NCBI GenBank assembly: GCA_003508835.1 | Contig: PUFA01000165.1 | Coordinates: 1,517,001 to 1,581,000 of the forward strand | Length of the DNA: 64,000 nucleotides | Reading direction: 5' to 3' | From: Eonycteris spelaea | Lineage: Eukaryota > Chordata > Mammalia > Chiroptera > Pteropodidae | In this document: positions 23,827-36,824 of the stretch, in pieces | How the letters are laid out: the number at the start of each line of letters is the position of its first letter | Numbering within the stretch: the first letter of the stretch is position 1 | Notes under the pieces: model-generated | The model's input: the letters and a program-made list of their open reading frames with translations, nothing else | Told to the model about the DNA's origin: nothing | Databases searched by the model: none | Position numbers and translations under genes: made by a program

Positions 23827-24539
23827 ATTCTCATGGTACTTATGTCTAATGGGGGAAGATACAGGCATTATTTATACAATCATATATAAATGATATTTTT
23901 AAATGTGATGAGCCCAACAGAGAGGACAAGGAACTGTGTGTGTGAAGTTTAACCTAGTCCTGGATAGCAGGCTTTATATATAAAAGATCTACTTTATCTT
24001 CTTAGAAGGCTGTATTGTATGTTATCCTATGGATAGAGCATAATCAATTAACTCCTATCATTTTGTGTGATAATGCTGCAATGAAATCTTTGTATTCTTC
24101 TAGTTAACTGGATATACCAGGCTACTTCCTAGCTTCAAACCTAGTTTTCCTCCTCTGCCCTCTGCATCTAACCATTTTCTTTAAAATCCAAATGTAGTGT
24201 CACTTTGCTCACCATTACCATCCATAGGGTGCTCTTTCTTTGAATACATGACATCTTTTTGCTGAATGACTTCTCTGGGTGTGTCATTTTATACCTTTAG
24301 TTTATATGTGCCTTTCATGTATATGTCTTGTTCCAGTGACACTAGCTTCTGTGATGGTGGGGACAATGTCTCAAAAGTTATTTAACTTCAAGGACTGGAA
24401 AAAATGGAATAGATGATAGAGGCTTTGTTCATTCCTCTTACGACTAAATCAAAGGTGTGACAGAACATGGAGCAAACAGCAAGCAAAGTCACCTGGATTA
24501 GACAAACAGAAGCACTACCACTAGGGAGAGAAATAATTA
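23827..24539. other. Flank of the L1, no gene
   Basis: The first 80 bp continue the old unnamed repeat that lies left of the L1 insertion. The rest is without recognisable features. Confidence 0.45.
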
Positions 24540-26815
24540 ATCAACCTGCAATGGTAGAAGGTAGGATGGGGCTAAGCCATGAGACTGCCCCATCCCCAGA
24601 GACTGAGTGGGACAGAGGCTACATCTCTTAAAGGGTCCCTGTCGGCGAGCTGACTTTCACAGTGATGGACTTGTTTGCTCTGAGCACCACTGCCCAGTTG
24701 GCTGCTCAGGAGCACCAGGGACTTACAGAGGGACACTGAGTTGTTAGAGTGAGGGTCAAAGGCAAGGCTTGCTCCCAGTGCTGGGGTATCCATTGTTCCT
24801 CTGTCGAGCCCTCCCCACACCCAGTGCTGTCATGGCTGAGACATCATCGAACTGGATAACAGAGGTTGCTCTGTCCAGAGGATTCCTTGAAACTTCACCT
24901 TCCCCAACTCGTGGCCCCACCCAAGCCACATCCAAGTGTTCATCACTAAGTCAGGTGCCCCTTGATGAGCAATGCCTGGACTCACACTGGTGACAGCTGG
25001 CTTTGGTTTCTGGTGTGACCTTTTGAGGCAACTATAATCACAACATCTGTGGATTGCTTGCTGAGTCTTAACAGGTGGTCCTGGAGAGGCACAGGTTGGG
25101 GCTAAACTTGGTCTGCAGCTGAAACCGTCTCAGGACTCACTGCCATGGACACCTAATACACAAAGCCACGCTAATAAGACCAGGAGACTTAGGAGCTTTG
25201 TTTAGTACATAGAAACAGACACAGAAAGGCAGCCAAAAAGGGAAGACAAAAAGTAGAAGCCATATAAGAGAATGAATATAGATCCAGAAATAATGGAATC
25301 AAGCAATCTAACAGATGCAGAGTACAAAACACTGGTTATAAAGATGCTCAATGAACTTAGGGAAGTGTAGACAAATTTAGCAAGAACTTAAACAAAGAGA
25401 TAAAAAACATAAAAATGGAAATGGAAAAGGGAACTCAACCAGTCAGAAATGAAGAACACATTATCTAAGATGAGGAGCATGTTACAGGGAATCAACAGAG
25501 TGGATAAAGAAGAGGATTGAACCACTGATATAGAGGATTGGAAGCCAAGGACATTCCATCAGAATGGCAAGGAAAAAAAGCCAGTTCAATAATCATAATT
25601 TAAGGAACCTATGGGACACAATTAAATGGAAATATGTCCATGTCATAGGGGTACCTGAAGGAAAACAAGAAGTTGAAGAGCTATTTGAAGAAATAATGAT
25701 GGAAAACTTTCCTAACCTGGTGAAGAAAATAGACATACAATTCAGGAAGCTCAGAGTCCCCAAAATGATGAACCTAAAGTGGGTCACACCAAGACACATT
25801 ATAATTAAAATGCCAAAGTTTACATATAACAAGAAAATCTTAAAAGCAGTAAGAGAAAAGTAGTTAGTTACCTACACGGGTGTACCCATGAGACTGGCAG
25901 CTGATTTCTCAAAAGAAACTATGCAGGACAGAAGGGCTTGGCACAAAATAGTCAACATGACGGAAACTCAGGATCTACAACCAAGAATACTTTATCCAGC
26001 AAAACTATAATTTAGAGTTGAAGGACAAAGAGCTTGCCAGACAAAAATAAGCTAAAATAATTTATCAACGCCAAGCCAGTATTGCAGGAAATGTTGGAGG
26101 GATTTTTAAGGAGAATATATATATATATCCAAAACATGAATAAAGAATGATAATAACTACATTCTTATCAACGAGTACCTCAAATGGAAAAGAATTAAGT
26201 GCTCTAACCAAAAGATAGAGAGGCTGAATGGATAAGAAGATAAGACCCCTACATATGCTGCCTACAAGAGGCACACACAGACTAAAAGGAAGGGGTGGAA
26301 AAGATATTGCTTTGATGGACCTAAAGGGTATTATGCTGAATGAAATGGGTCAGATAGAGAAAGACAAATGTCTTATGATTTCAACACACACGTGGAATCT
26401 CAAAACAAAATAAACAACAACAACAAAAGTGGAAATAAACTCATAGATACAGAGGCTATTTTGAGGGGCTGCTAGATGGGAGTGGGATTTGGAGGGATGG
26501 CAAAAAAGGCAAAGGGATTAAGAGGTACAAATAGATAGCTACAGAATAAACATGAGATATAGAGTGTAGCCTAAGGAAAATAGTTAATAATGTTGTAACT
26601 ATTATTAATAGCTAATAAATATGTAAGGGGGAAGAGGGATACTAGATTTAGTGGGGTGATCACTTTGTAAGTTATATAAAGCTCTAATCACTATGCTGTA
26701 CAACTTTAACATATTACTTTCTGCCAATTATAGTTGAAAAAATTTCATTGTTGTGCAATGTAAACACAAGCAACTAATTGTCAATTATATTTCAATAAAG
26801 TTGGAAAAGAAGTTA
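24540..26815 (+). mobile_element. Mini-L1 (element B): 5'UTR, ORF1, short ORF2 start, 3'UTR
   Basis: The 5'UTR (about 24540-25250, GC-rich) matches that of element C in the 24632-24722 stretch ('gctctgagc', 'aggagcaccagggac'). ORF1 follows (about 25275-26070) and then only about 150 bp of the ORF2 endonuclease start (26150-26310). Near 26303-26313 the sequence jumps to the last codons of ORF2 and a 3'UTR, ending near 26815. The missing part is most of ORF2. The same jump occurs in element C. The exact left border is uncertain. Confidence 0.75.
25275..26070 (+). pseudogene. L1 ORF1 of mini-L1 B, broken
   Basis: A frame of 99 codons remains at 25564-25863, covering the RRM-like part (with HVIGVPEGKQEVEELFEEIM) and the C-terminal domain up to KILKAVREK, where a TAG follows. 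Upstream coiled-coil sequence and downstream C-terminal sequence are in other frames or hold stops. An ORF1-like protein would coat RNA; this copy does not make one. Confidence 0.7.
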
Positions 26816-26859
26816 TTTAATTTCCATTTCCTTACATGTATATAACGATGACAGCAATA

Positions 26860-26955
26860 ATAGCTATTCTATAGAAAATACCATGAATTATCCCATACAT
26901 CCTTCCTATGAGGTAGTGCTATGGTCCTCATTTTATAAGTCATAATGTAGTGATT
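26860..26955 (-). repeat. Possible MIR fragment, antisense
   Basis: Short blocks such as 'cctatgaggtagtgctatgg' followed by 'cctcattttataa' fit the antisense MIR core. An AT-rich, low-complexity stretch (26940-27075) follows. Confidence 0.45.
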
Positions 26956-27104
26956 ATAATAATATATATTATTGTTACATATATTAATATTCAAAAAATT
27001 ATTATTATTATTACATGTAATTTATATACTAATGTTGATAAATATATGTTTTTTCTAATGATAATATAATAAGAGATTATGTTTCTAGCCCAAGGTTATA
27101 TGAC

Positions 27105-27290
27105 TAGCCATGCCTTGAGTCCTGGAGTCAAACAAACCTGGGGTCAAATCCAAGCTCTGCCACTTACAAGCTGTTGCTGTTGTTCCTTAAACTTTCTAAG
27201 CTTCATTTTCTTTATCTATAAAATGAGGTTTGTAATGATGCTTACCCACATGGTTATACCAATAATTAAATTAGAGTGCACATGCAAAGT
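27105..27290 (+). repeat. MIR SINE
   Basis: Sense MIR blocks in order: 'gagtcaaacaaacctggggt', 'aagctctgccacttacaagc', 'tttctttatctataaaatga'. Confidence 0.8.
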
Positions 27291-27330
27291 GGAACCACAT
27301 CGTAAGCCTGTAAAAGAGACAAGAATTGAG

Positions 27331-28364
27331 ACTTGAGTGCTAGGCAAAGAGAGACAAAGAGGGCCTGCACCAGAGTGAACATGAAGTGGGAGAAAAATGC
27401 TATTGTCTCCATCAGATTCTGTTCCTAGGCATTTCTCATGCTTGAGACTGCTGCCAAAATAAGTGTGATTCTGATTTTATTAAAAGGTTCATATTCTCCA
27501 TGCATCAAGTTCCTAAAAGATTTATTTACTTCATCATGGACTCAAGGAAAAAAACAAAAGCTAGGGATCTGTTTCAACACTGAGAAAAACTGGCCATCCC
27601 AGGCATATTAGAGAGAAAATGGCAGTTCCCACTATGAGGCCTTCCTAAGCATTTGAAAAGCTAATGCTGACCCTACTCGATTTTTGTGTTATAAGTTATC
27701 TTCAGGACCAAATGCTCACATGAGATGTTACTCCACTAAAGTTTAAATGGTAGAGCTGAAATGCTAATGATGCAAGTTGTTGATATCTTATCAAATGTTT
27801 ATGGGTTTCTTAGAAAGAAATTTAAGCTGGAAGTGAGGGGAGACATCGAGACATTCCAGCACTAGCATGGTCTGCTTCTTGCACAGACTGATTTATTGAA
27901 ACCATTTAAATCTATTTTATACTCACAATAAAATCTTACCTCCATAGCCAGTCATTCATATCTTGGATAATATGGTCTCAGTCTACCCTACAGCTTTTCT
28001 CTGATATGTAGAATATTTAGATCCTCCATATCAGCAGGGCAGATTAACTCACTGGTCCACTCTCTCCCTAAAACTTTTCTTCACATCTTAGCATTTGTTT
28101 ATATTTTCTTTATCACTAAAATGCAGTTTCTTTCCTCTTCACCAAGCTCAATCTTACCCATGCTGTAGAACCAGTGCCTCCCATGTGTGAACTTCTCCTA
28201 CAGTTTTAGGACCATCCTATTATCTTCATTTAGCACCAACTGTTCAAAAACTGGGGAAGAATTATTGGTTTTTCCCATCAGTTGCTTCCTCAGGACCAGG
28301 ACCACATATTTGATAGATTAGATAGACAAAATCAATCTTTCTATCTTTCTGTTTTTCTATATTA
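27331..28364. other. No recognisable feature
   Basis: Single-copy looking sequence without gene-like frames or recognised repeats. Confidence 0.5.
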
Positions 28365-28377
28365 TTTCTCTCTCTCT

Positions 28378-28420
<43 letters not shown>

Positions 28421-28591
28421 CTTCCCCCTCTCTCTCTATCTATCTATCATCTATCTAATCTATTATCATCTATCTATCTATCTACTATCTATCTATCTAT
28501 CTATCTCTATCTATCCATCCATCCATCCATCCATCCATCCATCCATCATCCCCATCATTCATCTCATATCTAATCATCTATCATCTATTCT

Positions 28592-28646
<55 letters not shown>

Positions 28647-28715
28647 TATTATATTTATCATCTGTCATCTATCATCTATCATCCATCATCTATTATCTAT
28701 CATCATCTATTATCT
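28365..28715 (+). repeat. Compound microsatellite (TC)n-(TATC)n-(CATC)n-(TC)n
   Basis: Runs of TC (about 28380-28437 and 28590-28643), TATC (28437-28516), CATC (28512-28547) and mixed ATC/TATC units (to 28715). The strand is strongly pyrimidine-rich. Likely length-variable between individuals. Confidence 0.95.
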
Positions 28716-29274
28716 ACCTTGGTTGATAAAGTCTGTAAAACAGGAACTAGATCTTGTCATTTCTCTATCCCTGACCTTGCCACTTCTAGGCAGATATTAA
28801 AAGCTTCTAGGATATTTGGTGGTTGAGTGACTGGTTTTAAACATTGTTCCCCTCCTCCCTCCCTCTACATCCCAGTTCTGTGGCTGAAACTCTCACAGAG
28901 ATTAAGCCTTCATGGGAGTACTATAGGCTTCTAGGAGGGTTGGTTTCTGGGAGTTTTGAGGATTAAAAGCATATTTTGACATTTGCTTCTTTTAAGTGTC
29001 CACCCTCGCAAGGAAATGACTGACTTCTGGTTGGTGTGATTTGTGATCTGGGGTGCCAATAATTCCTGTGTTTAGCTTGCCCTGGGTACCCAAGGATGGC
29101 TTAAGGAAGTTTGAGGATCCTTCAGCACCAAGGTTTATCTGACTCTTGGATAATGAAGCACCTTCAGTTGTGGAGAATAAATATTTTAATTTACTCAATT
29201 TATGAAACACTTATTCTGAGTCCAACTTCCTAATTAATTTATATGAGTTTTAAAGTTTAATATGCACTAGGACT
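28716..29274. other. No recognisable feature
   Basis: No gene-like frame and no recognised repeat. Confidence 0.5.
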
Positions 29275-29385
29275 CTTCAAGATAGATGATGTCATCCCCA
29301 CTTTATAGATGAAGAAACTGATACTTAGGAAGTTTTGGCTACCAGTGAGGACACCCAACCAAGTGGCCAAGCCAGGGAGAGATGA
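29275..29385 (-). repeat. MIR fragment, antisense
   Basis: Contains 'catccccactttatagatga', 'agaaactgatacttaggaag' and 'aagtggccaagccagg', the antisense MIR core order. Confidence 0.7.
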
Positions 29386-29867
29386 CCAAGCTTTCTAACT
29401 ACCTGACTACCTTGATCCATATATATGGTTGGTATAGCACACAACTCTTTGAAAAAGACTGTCTTAATGCACCAAGGTGAATATCAGGCCCTTATAATAA
29501 ATTGTTTCCTTTTTATTGGGTTGAAAGAAAATGCAACTGTGAGTACTGTATATTAATAGGTTTTATGTGTAACTAATGGTTTGATGGGCCTCTCTGATGT
29601 CCACTAGTACAGCAGGTGATCATTAGATTGTAAGATGAGGAAAACGTGTTTTATCACTAGAAAATGGAATCTTTTCTAAGAGGTAAAGGTAGATACAGAA
29701 GATTGATTTGAAAGGTCAGGGTTAACAAGCTCATTAACTGCTAGGTTAAAATCCAGCCCAATCCTTCCTTTTTTTCAGATGAATAAATCATTGAGCTAAG
29801 TGATGCCCTCCATTGATAGCCTGGGGCTTTTCTTCTAGCCATGGCAGGGATCTGATGAAGTCTTGTG
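29386..29867. other. No recognisable feature
   Basis: No gene-like frame and no recognised repeat. Confidence 0.5.
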
Positions 29868-30112
29868 CAGTGGAGAGCAGGAGCTCAGAGCACGGGCTAA
29901 GGAGCTGGAGATTAAAGCCTAGCTCTGCTCTTTACTGGCTGGGTAACCTTGACTGAATTATAGAACCTCTTCATACCAAAATTTCTTTAACTAAATAAAA
30001 TAAATATAAAACCTACTCCTCAGAACTGCTGGGACAATACATGAGACAATTATGTCCCCACGTTGTCTAATTCCAAGTAAGCTCTCAAAAAATATTAGTT
30101 ATTGTTATCTTC
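29868..30112 (+). repeat. MIR SINE
   Basis: Nearly full-length sense MIR: 'gagctcagagcacgggctaa' start, 'agctctgctctttactggct' core, 'gggtaaccttgactgaatta' and the 'ctctcaaaaaatattagtta' end. Confidence 0.8.
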
Positions 30113-30124
30113 TAACCTAGAGAT

Positions 30125-30348
30125 CCACAAACTTTTTTTTTTTTTTCGTAAAGGATCTGCAAGCAAAATTTTAGTCTTTGCAGGCCAATAGTCTTTGTTG
30201 AAACTATTCAAATCTGTTCTTATAGCCTAAAAGCATCAATAGATAATATATAAATAAATGGGCCTGTCTGTTTTCCAATAAAGTTTTATGTATCTAAATA
30301 GGCTGCCAGCCAGATTTGACCCATGGGTCATAGTTGGTTGACCCCTGT
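30125..30348 (+). mobile_element. hAT-Charlie-type non-autonomous DNA transposon
   Basis: The order 'ccacaaact', 'aaaggatctgcaagcaaaat', 'caataaagttttatgta', 'gccagatttgacccatgggt' and the end 'gttgacccctg' matches a widespread short mammalian DNA transposon with hAT-like ends. The exact family name is left open. Confidence 0.65.
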
Positions 30349-30349
30349 T

Positions 30350-32344
30350 CTAATCTAAACTGTGTAGGAATACACATTCCAGCCTGATCACAGATCTTCT
30401 GAGGATGAAAAATAACAGCAGCGAGGGTCGACACTTATAAGGCAGAACTAATCTCTCTGTTTTCAGCTGAGAACAAAAGAACCGCTTTGTATAGGGTCGA
30501 GTGGTCCCAAATCAGGATTCTTGATTGGAGGGAGGTTTTAAAAATACCAAATTCCAAGACCTCACCCAGAAAAGTGATATGACCGAGGAATCTGTAGTTG
30601 CATAGGCAATTCTGATGGGCAGAATCTTGTCTTGAATCTTTAGGCATTGAGTAGTATAGCCACCCAGGGAAGAACAATAATGGGGCCCATATACCATATT
30701 TTCCAAGCTTAACCTTCTCTTGGGGGTAAATCTGTCTTGAGGAACATCTAGAACCCTGAGGTAACCACTGAAAGTATTGTCAAACATTTTATTTTAATGG
30801 ATCCAAATTCAGCAAAAGGTAAATTGAATTATAACTTGTCTGAGATCATGAGATCCCAGAGGAAATCTCAATGCGGTTAAGATGCATGTTGCTTGTGAAC
30901 ATGGAACACAAACATGGGGAACTCCTCATTAAAAAACTAACAAAATGAAATTTTAACCATGTTCCCATAATCCCCTGGAAAGAGGTTGATAAGGATTTTT
31001 GTCAATGTGCCAAAAGCAAAATTGCTTTGAAATTTTTTCTCTCCATAATTATTTTAAATGGGGTTTCTTGCCTAACCGTTGGTGCAAACCATGCTTTAAA
31101 TTACCTTTCAGACTTCGATGTTTTGCACATGCTGTTTCCTTTATTGAGATGCTAAAGTAAAAATACCCCTGCCACCCAGTTTAGTGCTTTTATGTATTGG
31201 ATATTAAATAAGAGTTTATTAAATATTCCATTAATTACCAGCACATCACTTTGCTATTCGGGATAACTGGAGTCAAGGTTAAATTGCTGCCTAAAACAAG
31301 ATGGGGAGGGTATGGCTCAACTTCTTACCTTTAACTTTTAAGCCCCAGCAACATTGCCATCATCTTGGATAGGTTAGTATCAGGCAAAACAAGAGGATTT
31401 TCCCATCTATCTTTGCAGTTCATATAGATTAGAGAATTATTTGGGTCCTTCTCTCTGTTGCTGTGGAACCATAGAATATTCCATGACAGTATAAACAAGA
31501 TTTCTTTTTTCAATTTATAGGAATTAAATTTTTTAAATGTATTTTTAAACCTCTTAGGTCAAAACAATTCTTTATTGCTCAAATGAGCTCTTTGAGTGAG
31601 GACAAAGTGACATTAACCTAACCACAAATTGCTTAGCTTTATAATTTTAATGGAGCAAAGAAAACTGATTTATTAATAAAGTGTACTGCTGAAAGAGAAT
31701 CTTTGTGGAATTTCGTACTGTGCAGTGCATCCATTTTTATTGGCTTCACTTTGTTATGCTTTCAGAGCTATTTATAAAGTTATTTCACTGAAAATTCCTT
31801 TCCATATTGTCATTTGTCTTCCATCTCCAGAAAGCTTCCCATCCAAATTAAAAAAGAAAAAGTTTGCCTTTCTTCTTTCTTCTACACCTCCTTAAAATCA
31901 ATTGAAAGTGGCATCTCCTGGGAATGGGTCCATTTCTTATCCATGTCTGAAGTTTCTCCTGCTCCCAGCAGGGGAAGAAAATGGAACTTCTTTTCAAAGA
32001 TTTTGCTCTTCATAAGAAATAGACCTTAGGCATATGCCCCTGCTCCCTTCTTACTCAGAAATGATCTGCTTTAGCATTCTTTTCTTTTAGCAAAAGTAAT
32101 GTGAGAATCACATCTATCTTGATGGATGTGTGATCTGTGGAGTTGCAGGAGGAAGCCCTTTTCTCAGAAGGGACCCACACTTGGTTTTAACGCCTCGCTG
32201 CTGCCGTCTTAAAATTCTTAATAGTCTTTGAACAAGAGGCCTCATGTTTTCATCTGGGACAAATCTGTCCTGGTGAGAATCAATATGTTTAAAGCACTGA
32301 ATACTTTTATCCAATAAAATTCTTTCCTATGGAAAGAAAGAAAC
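30350..32344. other. No recognisable feature
   Basis: About 2 kb of apparently single-copy DNA. The short frames on both strands have no gene-like character. Confidence 0.5.
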
Positions 32345-32540
32345 AACGAAATGGCAAAAATTTTCCAAGTTCTTACCATGAGTGTTGTTCTATGCTAAAC
32401 ATCATGTGTGATCATGTTTCATTTTTAAACAACCCTATAAGTACTATTATGGCCTCCATTTTTTTTCCCACATGGGAAAATTATAATTTAAAGAGAGTTA
32501 ACATGCTGCAGGTCACAGAACTACTAAGGAGTGAAGCTGC
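32345..32540 (-). repeat. MIR SINE, antisense
   Basis: Diverged antisense MIR blocks: 'aagttcttaccatgagtgtt', 'acaaccctataagtactatt', 'gagagttaacatgctgcagg' and 'actactaaggagtgaagctg'. A T-run follows at 32541-32559. Confidence 0.65.
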
Positions 32541-32559
32541 TTTTTTTTTTTTTTTTTTT

Positions 32560-34459
32560 AACTTAGCTCTGCTTCCAAAGAACACTGCACTAACAGTTAA
32601 TTGTCAGTTTTCACTTTGAAATCAATGGTTTAAACATTGAACTAAACTCAAGTTCAACCTCTTTCTTCAGGCAGATGGGCTGTAAGGTATGGCAACTCTA
32701 GATCTAGGATACAAAGTTGATAGCTATTTTCATTCTCAACGCCAATCCCCCATTTCTACCTCATTTCTGGGTGTGGAGGCACCTCCAAGCTATTGCTTCT
32801 CCCACTTTCACAAAAATATTTTAACTCCTTTATTAAATTCTGTATTTATAATATTATGAAATGCCATAAAAAACTGCGTATTTGATATGTTTTTTTTTTC
32901 TCTGCCTTATGCATTTCTTTCTTCTTCTCATGAGCAGCCTTCAATTTTGTTAGGATGACCCCTCCTTCCCACTCTTTGTCCTTGTTATTCCAGTGGAATT
33001 GCCTTAATCAAACCTAGATATCAAAATCTTCCATGCTTTGGACACTAACCCCAACGGTTTTATGATTGATACATGGATGGGCAAGTTTATGGGAACCGTT
33101 GTGAAAGAGAAGCACTTTTTTTTCCTGTTGAACTGGAAAATGTAAACAAGAGCTTCTTAGGATTTCTGATTTGATTGGAATGAAGAGATGAAAGAAGGGA
33201 AATTCCCGATACATTTGAGGTATTTGATTCATTCACATTCAATCTCTGGACAATTTGATTTCATGACTCAAGAAAATCCTTTTTTGCTTAAGTGACTTTG
33301 GTTAAGTTTCTGTCACTTACAACTAAATGAGTTCTGGTAGCAACTGTACTTGTCAAAGAAAACCAGTTCCCTGACGTTAACATGGAAGGCTAGCTAAACT
33401 AGTATCCATTCACACTATCTCAACTTGTGTTTCTTCTTTAATAAATGGGAGTAAGTACTAGTTATGTCTGGTGTTAAGAGGCAGACATATTAAGAACTGA
33501 AAAAAATCTCAAACTCAAAGATTGTGTACAAAAACAGTCTCAATATTTTTCTTCTTCCTGTTGTTTACTGTTTTTTTTTTTTTTCTCAGTTGTAGTCTAT
33601 AATTTGCTAGCTTTTGAGGGAAAATATCTACATGCTCTTTAAGGGCAAGGTCTAAATTTTCACAAGTCACTTTGTTTTCCTAGTGCCCAGCAGAGTTACC
33701 ACTAGATGATGAAAAATTAAAAAAAAAAAATTGCCTAATGAATGAAAGGCCTATCAGAATTCTCTGTCTATAGCCAGAAGTATAATCATTGTTATTGGTG
33801 GGCTGAGCAGGTTTCCCAGTGCAACATCAATCTGAATTTGGACTAAGGAAATGATAGCTTCTTCTAACTGTCTTAACTGAAGGAGTGGATACTCAGGAAT
33901 TGAAACTGCTGATGGCATTTGGAAAAATTTAAACAAAAAATACAAGTTTTTCTTCATTTCATACCTTAGAAGAGACTGTGCCCTGGGTACTTAATTTTTC
34001 AGACTCTGTTAAATATGGAGATTCTACTTTCAAAATAAATATGAAAAATCTATAGAGTACATTTGGCTCTAACAGAGTTATGGTGAATAAACTTTTGTGT
34101 GTGTGTCATTTTGGTAACTTTGCACATATTTTATACACGTCACATGGCTAACTTTGTCAGCTCTAGGAATAAAAGAGGGGAACTTTCCTCCTTTCACTCA
34201 TTACATGCAATGTTGGCAGCCATCCAGTGAAGGTAGGGTGTGCAGACCAAAAGACCGATTATTTTTTGCTGTGGGACATCTAAGCATTAGTTGTCTATCT
34301 GTTTAAACTTGTAGGACAGCCCATCCTTCACTTTAATGTATAGACTTGAGTCAACTGAAGGGAAATGGCACTCTCCTAGATATTTCCAGGGAATAGCAGG
34401 CCATCTTTTCAGGCCTCACAAATTCTTCCCAGCAAAACTGTCTTAACAAGCTGATCTGA
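32560..34459. other. No recognisable feature
   Basis: Apparently single-copy DNA with short homopolymer runs near 33571 (T) and 33719 (A). Confidence 0.5.
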
Positions 34460-34685
34460 AGTGATAGGTGATGGCTTAGAGTACAGGCCTGAGTTTGGAA
34501 TGTCAGCTTAATTACTTCTTAACTATTGTGTCCTTGGACAGGCACTTAGCAACTTGGACTCACAACTTTCCCTTCTGTAAAATGGAGATAATAACATTGA
34601 TCTAGCTGAACCATTGCAAGATTAGAGATAATGTAACTACCATTTAACATGGCTTGAACAAAAAGGATGTGCTCAATATATTCTC
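34460..34685 (+). repeat. MIR SINE
   Basis: Sense MIR blocks: 'gtgatggcttagagtacagg', 'ttaattacttcttaactatt', 'cttctgtaaaatggagataa' and 'aaggatgtgctcaatatatt'. A second small MIR-like piece (34735-34790, 'tggatttgaatcgcagtaaa') follows. Confidence 0.7.
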
Positions 34686-34797
34686 CTTGTCTCCCACCCT
34701 CATTCCCAGCTTCACCTCCTCCTCTGGAACAAGTGGAAAAGCATGGAATTGGCAGTAGCAAAATGTGGATTTGAATCGCAGTAAACTCCTCATGGAT

Positions 34798-35000
34798 AGA
34801 GTTGCCAGACTTAGCAAATAAAAGCATAGGACACCTCATTAAAAGGTAACATCAGATAAAAGGCAAATAATTTTTTAGTGTAAGTATGTCCCATGCAGTA
34901 TTTGAGACATACTTAAACAAACAAAAAAACTCCTCCTTGTTATTTTTTGAAATGCAGTTTTCATAGGACATTCCATATGTTATCTGGCAACACCATCCAT
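34798..35000. mobile_element. Palindromic non-autonomous DNA transposon
   Basis: Inverted ends GTTGCCAGA (34801-34809) and TCTGGCAAC (about 34983-34991) enclose sequence that is largely self-complementary, for example 'taagtatgtccc' against 'gagacatactta'. This is the make-up of a short palindromic element common in mammals (MER53-like in my recall). No coding capacity. Confidence 0.65.
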
Positions 35001-35054
35001 AGACTATGTTACCTTCCACATGGCATATACTATCTTTAATTTTATCACATGTAA

Positions 35055-35270
35055 GGATAATATTAACAGCATTACTAAAGAATTATTATATGCCACCAAG
35101 TTTTTAAATCATTTTATTTTCATAGACAATTTATGAGCAAATTTTGTTATTGCATTTTTGTAGGTGATGAAATGAAGACACAGAGAAGTTAAGCAACTGA
35201 CCCATGACCATATAGCTAATGTAGTTGAACTAGCTTTTGAACCCATCTGACTATGTCCTACTGCCTGTAT
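35055..35270 (-). repeat. MIR SINE, antisense
   Basis: Antisense MIR blocks: 'gatgaaatgaagacacagag', 'aagttaagcaactgacccat', 'gaccatatagctaatgtagt' and 'ttgaacccatctgactatgt'. Confidence 0.8.
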
Positions 35271-36589
35271 AAAATGCAATTATATGCCCACCAAATACTG
35301 ACTTCATGTAAGAAAAGCAGATAATTCATATTAGTATGACCCTAAGAAACCTGAGGTTCTCACATAGCTCAGTCTAATAGAATCAAATTTGAAGAAACAT
35401 GGTTCAGTAGCCAAAAAGAATTTTTTTTTTAATTCCATTAAAGAGAACCCAAATATTTGAGTGACACTCATCAAAATTCTCTTCCCTTTCCTGCCACTTC
35501 ACTCATAACCTGTAACTCCTCAGGGACTTTTCAATATTTTCTGGAGAAAAAAATTCTTCATCACTCACTTGTGAGTTATTTTACCTCTTTTCCCTCATCT
35601 TTTCTTTCCAATCTCTTATTATGTAGATTCACTTGGCCTCTCTCCTAGAAGAAAGAGTACATGTCCTTGAGAAGAGAGAAGAAAGAAAATTGGATTGGCA
35701 ATTTCAAAATTCTCTTTGGTAGGCTGGGTGAGTTGCTCGATTCATGTACATTCTCATGCTAATAATTTCTTGTTCTTTTACACTAGTTGTTCATTAAATG
35801 TAAATTTCCTTCTTCTATCTTTTGCATTTACCCATATTTTACCTATTATTATGGGAGGTTCTCCCCATAATTCCATTTTTGTATTTCTCACATGGCTTGA
35901 CAGATACCAGAGCTTTTTGGAAACAGATGGAAACTGAGGCCCATGGGTATTGCCTGAGAACACTGTGTTTGACTGATGACAAGCATGAGAAAAAAGCACC
36001 TCAGAGAATAAAAGAACTTTTTAAGAGAAAGTGTTCCTAGGGAACCAAGGGGCAACACAGAGACAAAGTAAAAATATACTCTAAGAAAATGTCTTGAGTA
36101 GGAAGCCTTAATGATCTCAGGCTCATTTCCCTGTATCATTGGCTTCGAAAGCCTGATGGATTGTTCTATATGACAAAAGGATGTATCTGTAGCCAGCTTG
36201 CCAAAACCACCCTCACAACTACTGTTCAGTAATAAGGCCAATATTTGAAGTGTACACCTGGGGTTTATATACATGTTCTAGTGACTGCTCATTTTGGAGC
36301 AGCTGGTAGAATTCACTGTTAGGTTATGTTGGCCTTTAATCCCAACAAAAGGAAGTTTCAAGTTCCTGCCTGGATAATTACAAGCATTAAAGAAAAACAA
36401 GTAAATATTTGTTTGTCAGGGGGAACAGAGGGATATTTCTTATATCACTTGTTTCATAACTTTTACAAGCTTGCAGATAAATGTTTGTATTATTTCATTT
36501 TGCTCTTGGAAGTTTTTCTTTGCCTCCTTCTGATATGTAAATATCACAGAAAAAAAAAATCTTCTTAGTATGTAGGAGATAACAATAAT
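35271..36589. other. No recognisable feature
   Basis: A 128-codon minus-strand frame (35888-36274) lacks domain character or support and is not called a gene. No repeat recognised. Confidence 0.45.
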
Positions 36590-36805
36590 AACCCCAAGTA
36601 ATTTATATAGGATAGTACTTATTTTATTCTCAAAACCCACTTTAGGGTTTTTCTACTTTTGTCAATTTGCAGTTGAGGAAATAGTGGCTCTCAGAGGTAA
36701 ATTCTTGTGTGAGGCCACACAGCTAAAAAGCTATAGAACTAAGAGTAGAGCTCATGATTTTCTGGCTCTAAAGCCTGTGTTCTTGCTATGTTGCAGAGCA
36801 TGACT
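36590..36805 (-). repeat. MIR SINE, antisense
   Basis: Antisense MIR blocks: 'gcagttgaggaaatagtggc', 'gtgtgaggccacacagctaa', 'gagtagagctcatgattttc' and 'taaagcctgtgttcttgcta'. Confidence 0.8.
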
Positions 36806-36824
36806 CAAAATACACGACAACGGA

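Noticed and set aside
28365..28715. CRISPR-like array
   Set aside because: The units are 2-4 bp microsatellite repeats with no spacers, in a mammalian sequence.
35888..36274. 128-codon minus-strand frame as a gene
   Set aside because: No motif or domain, ordinary AT-rich context, no exon or promoter signs. A chance frame is the simpler reading.
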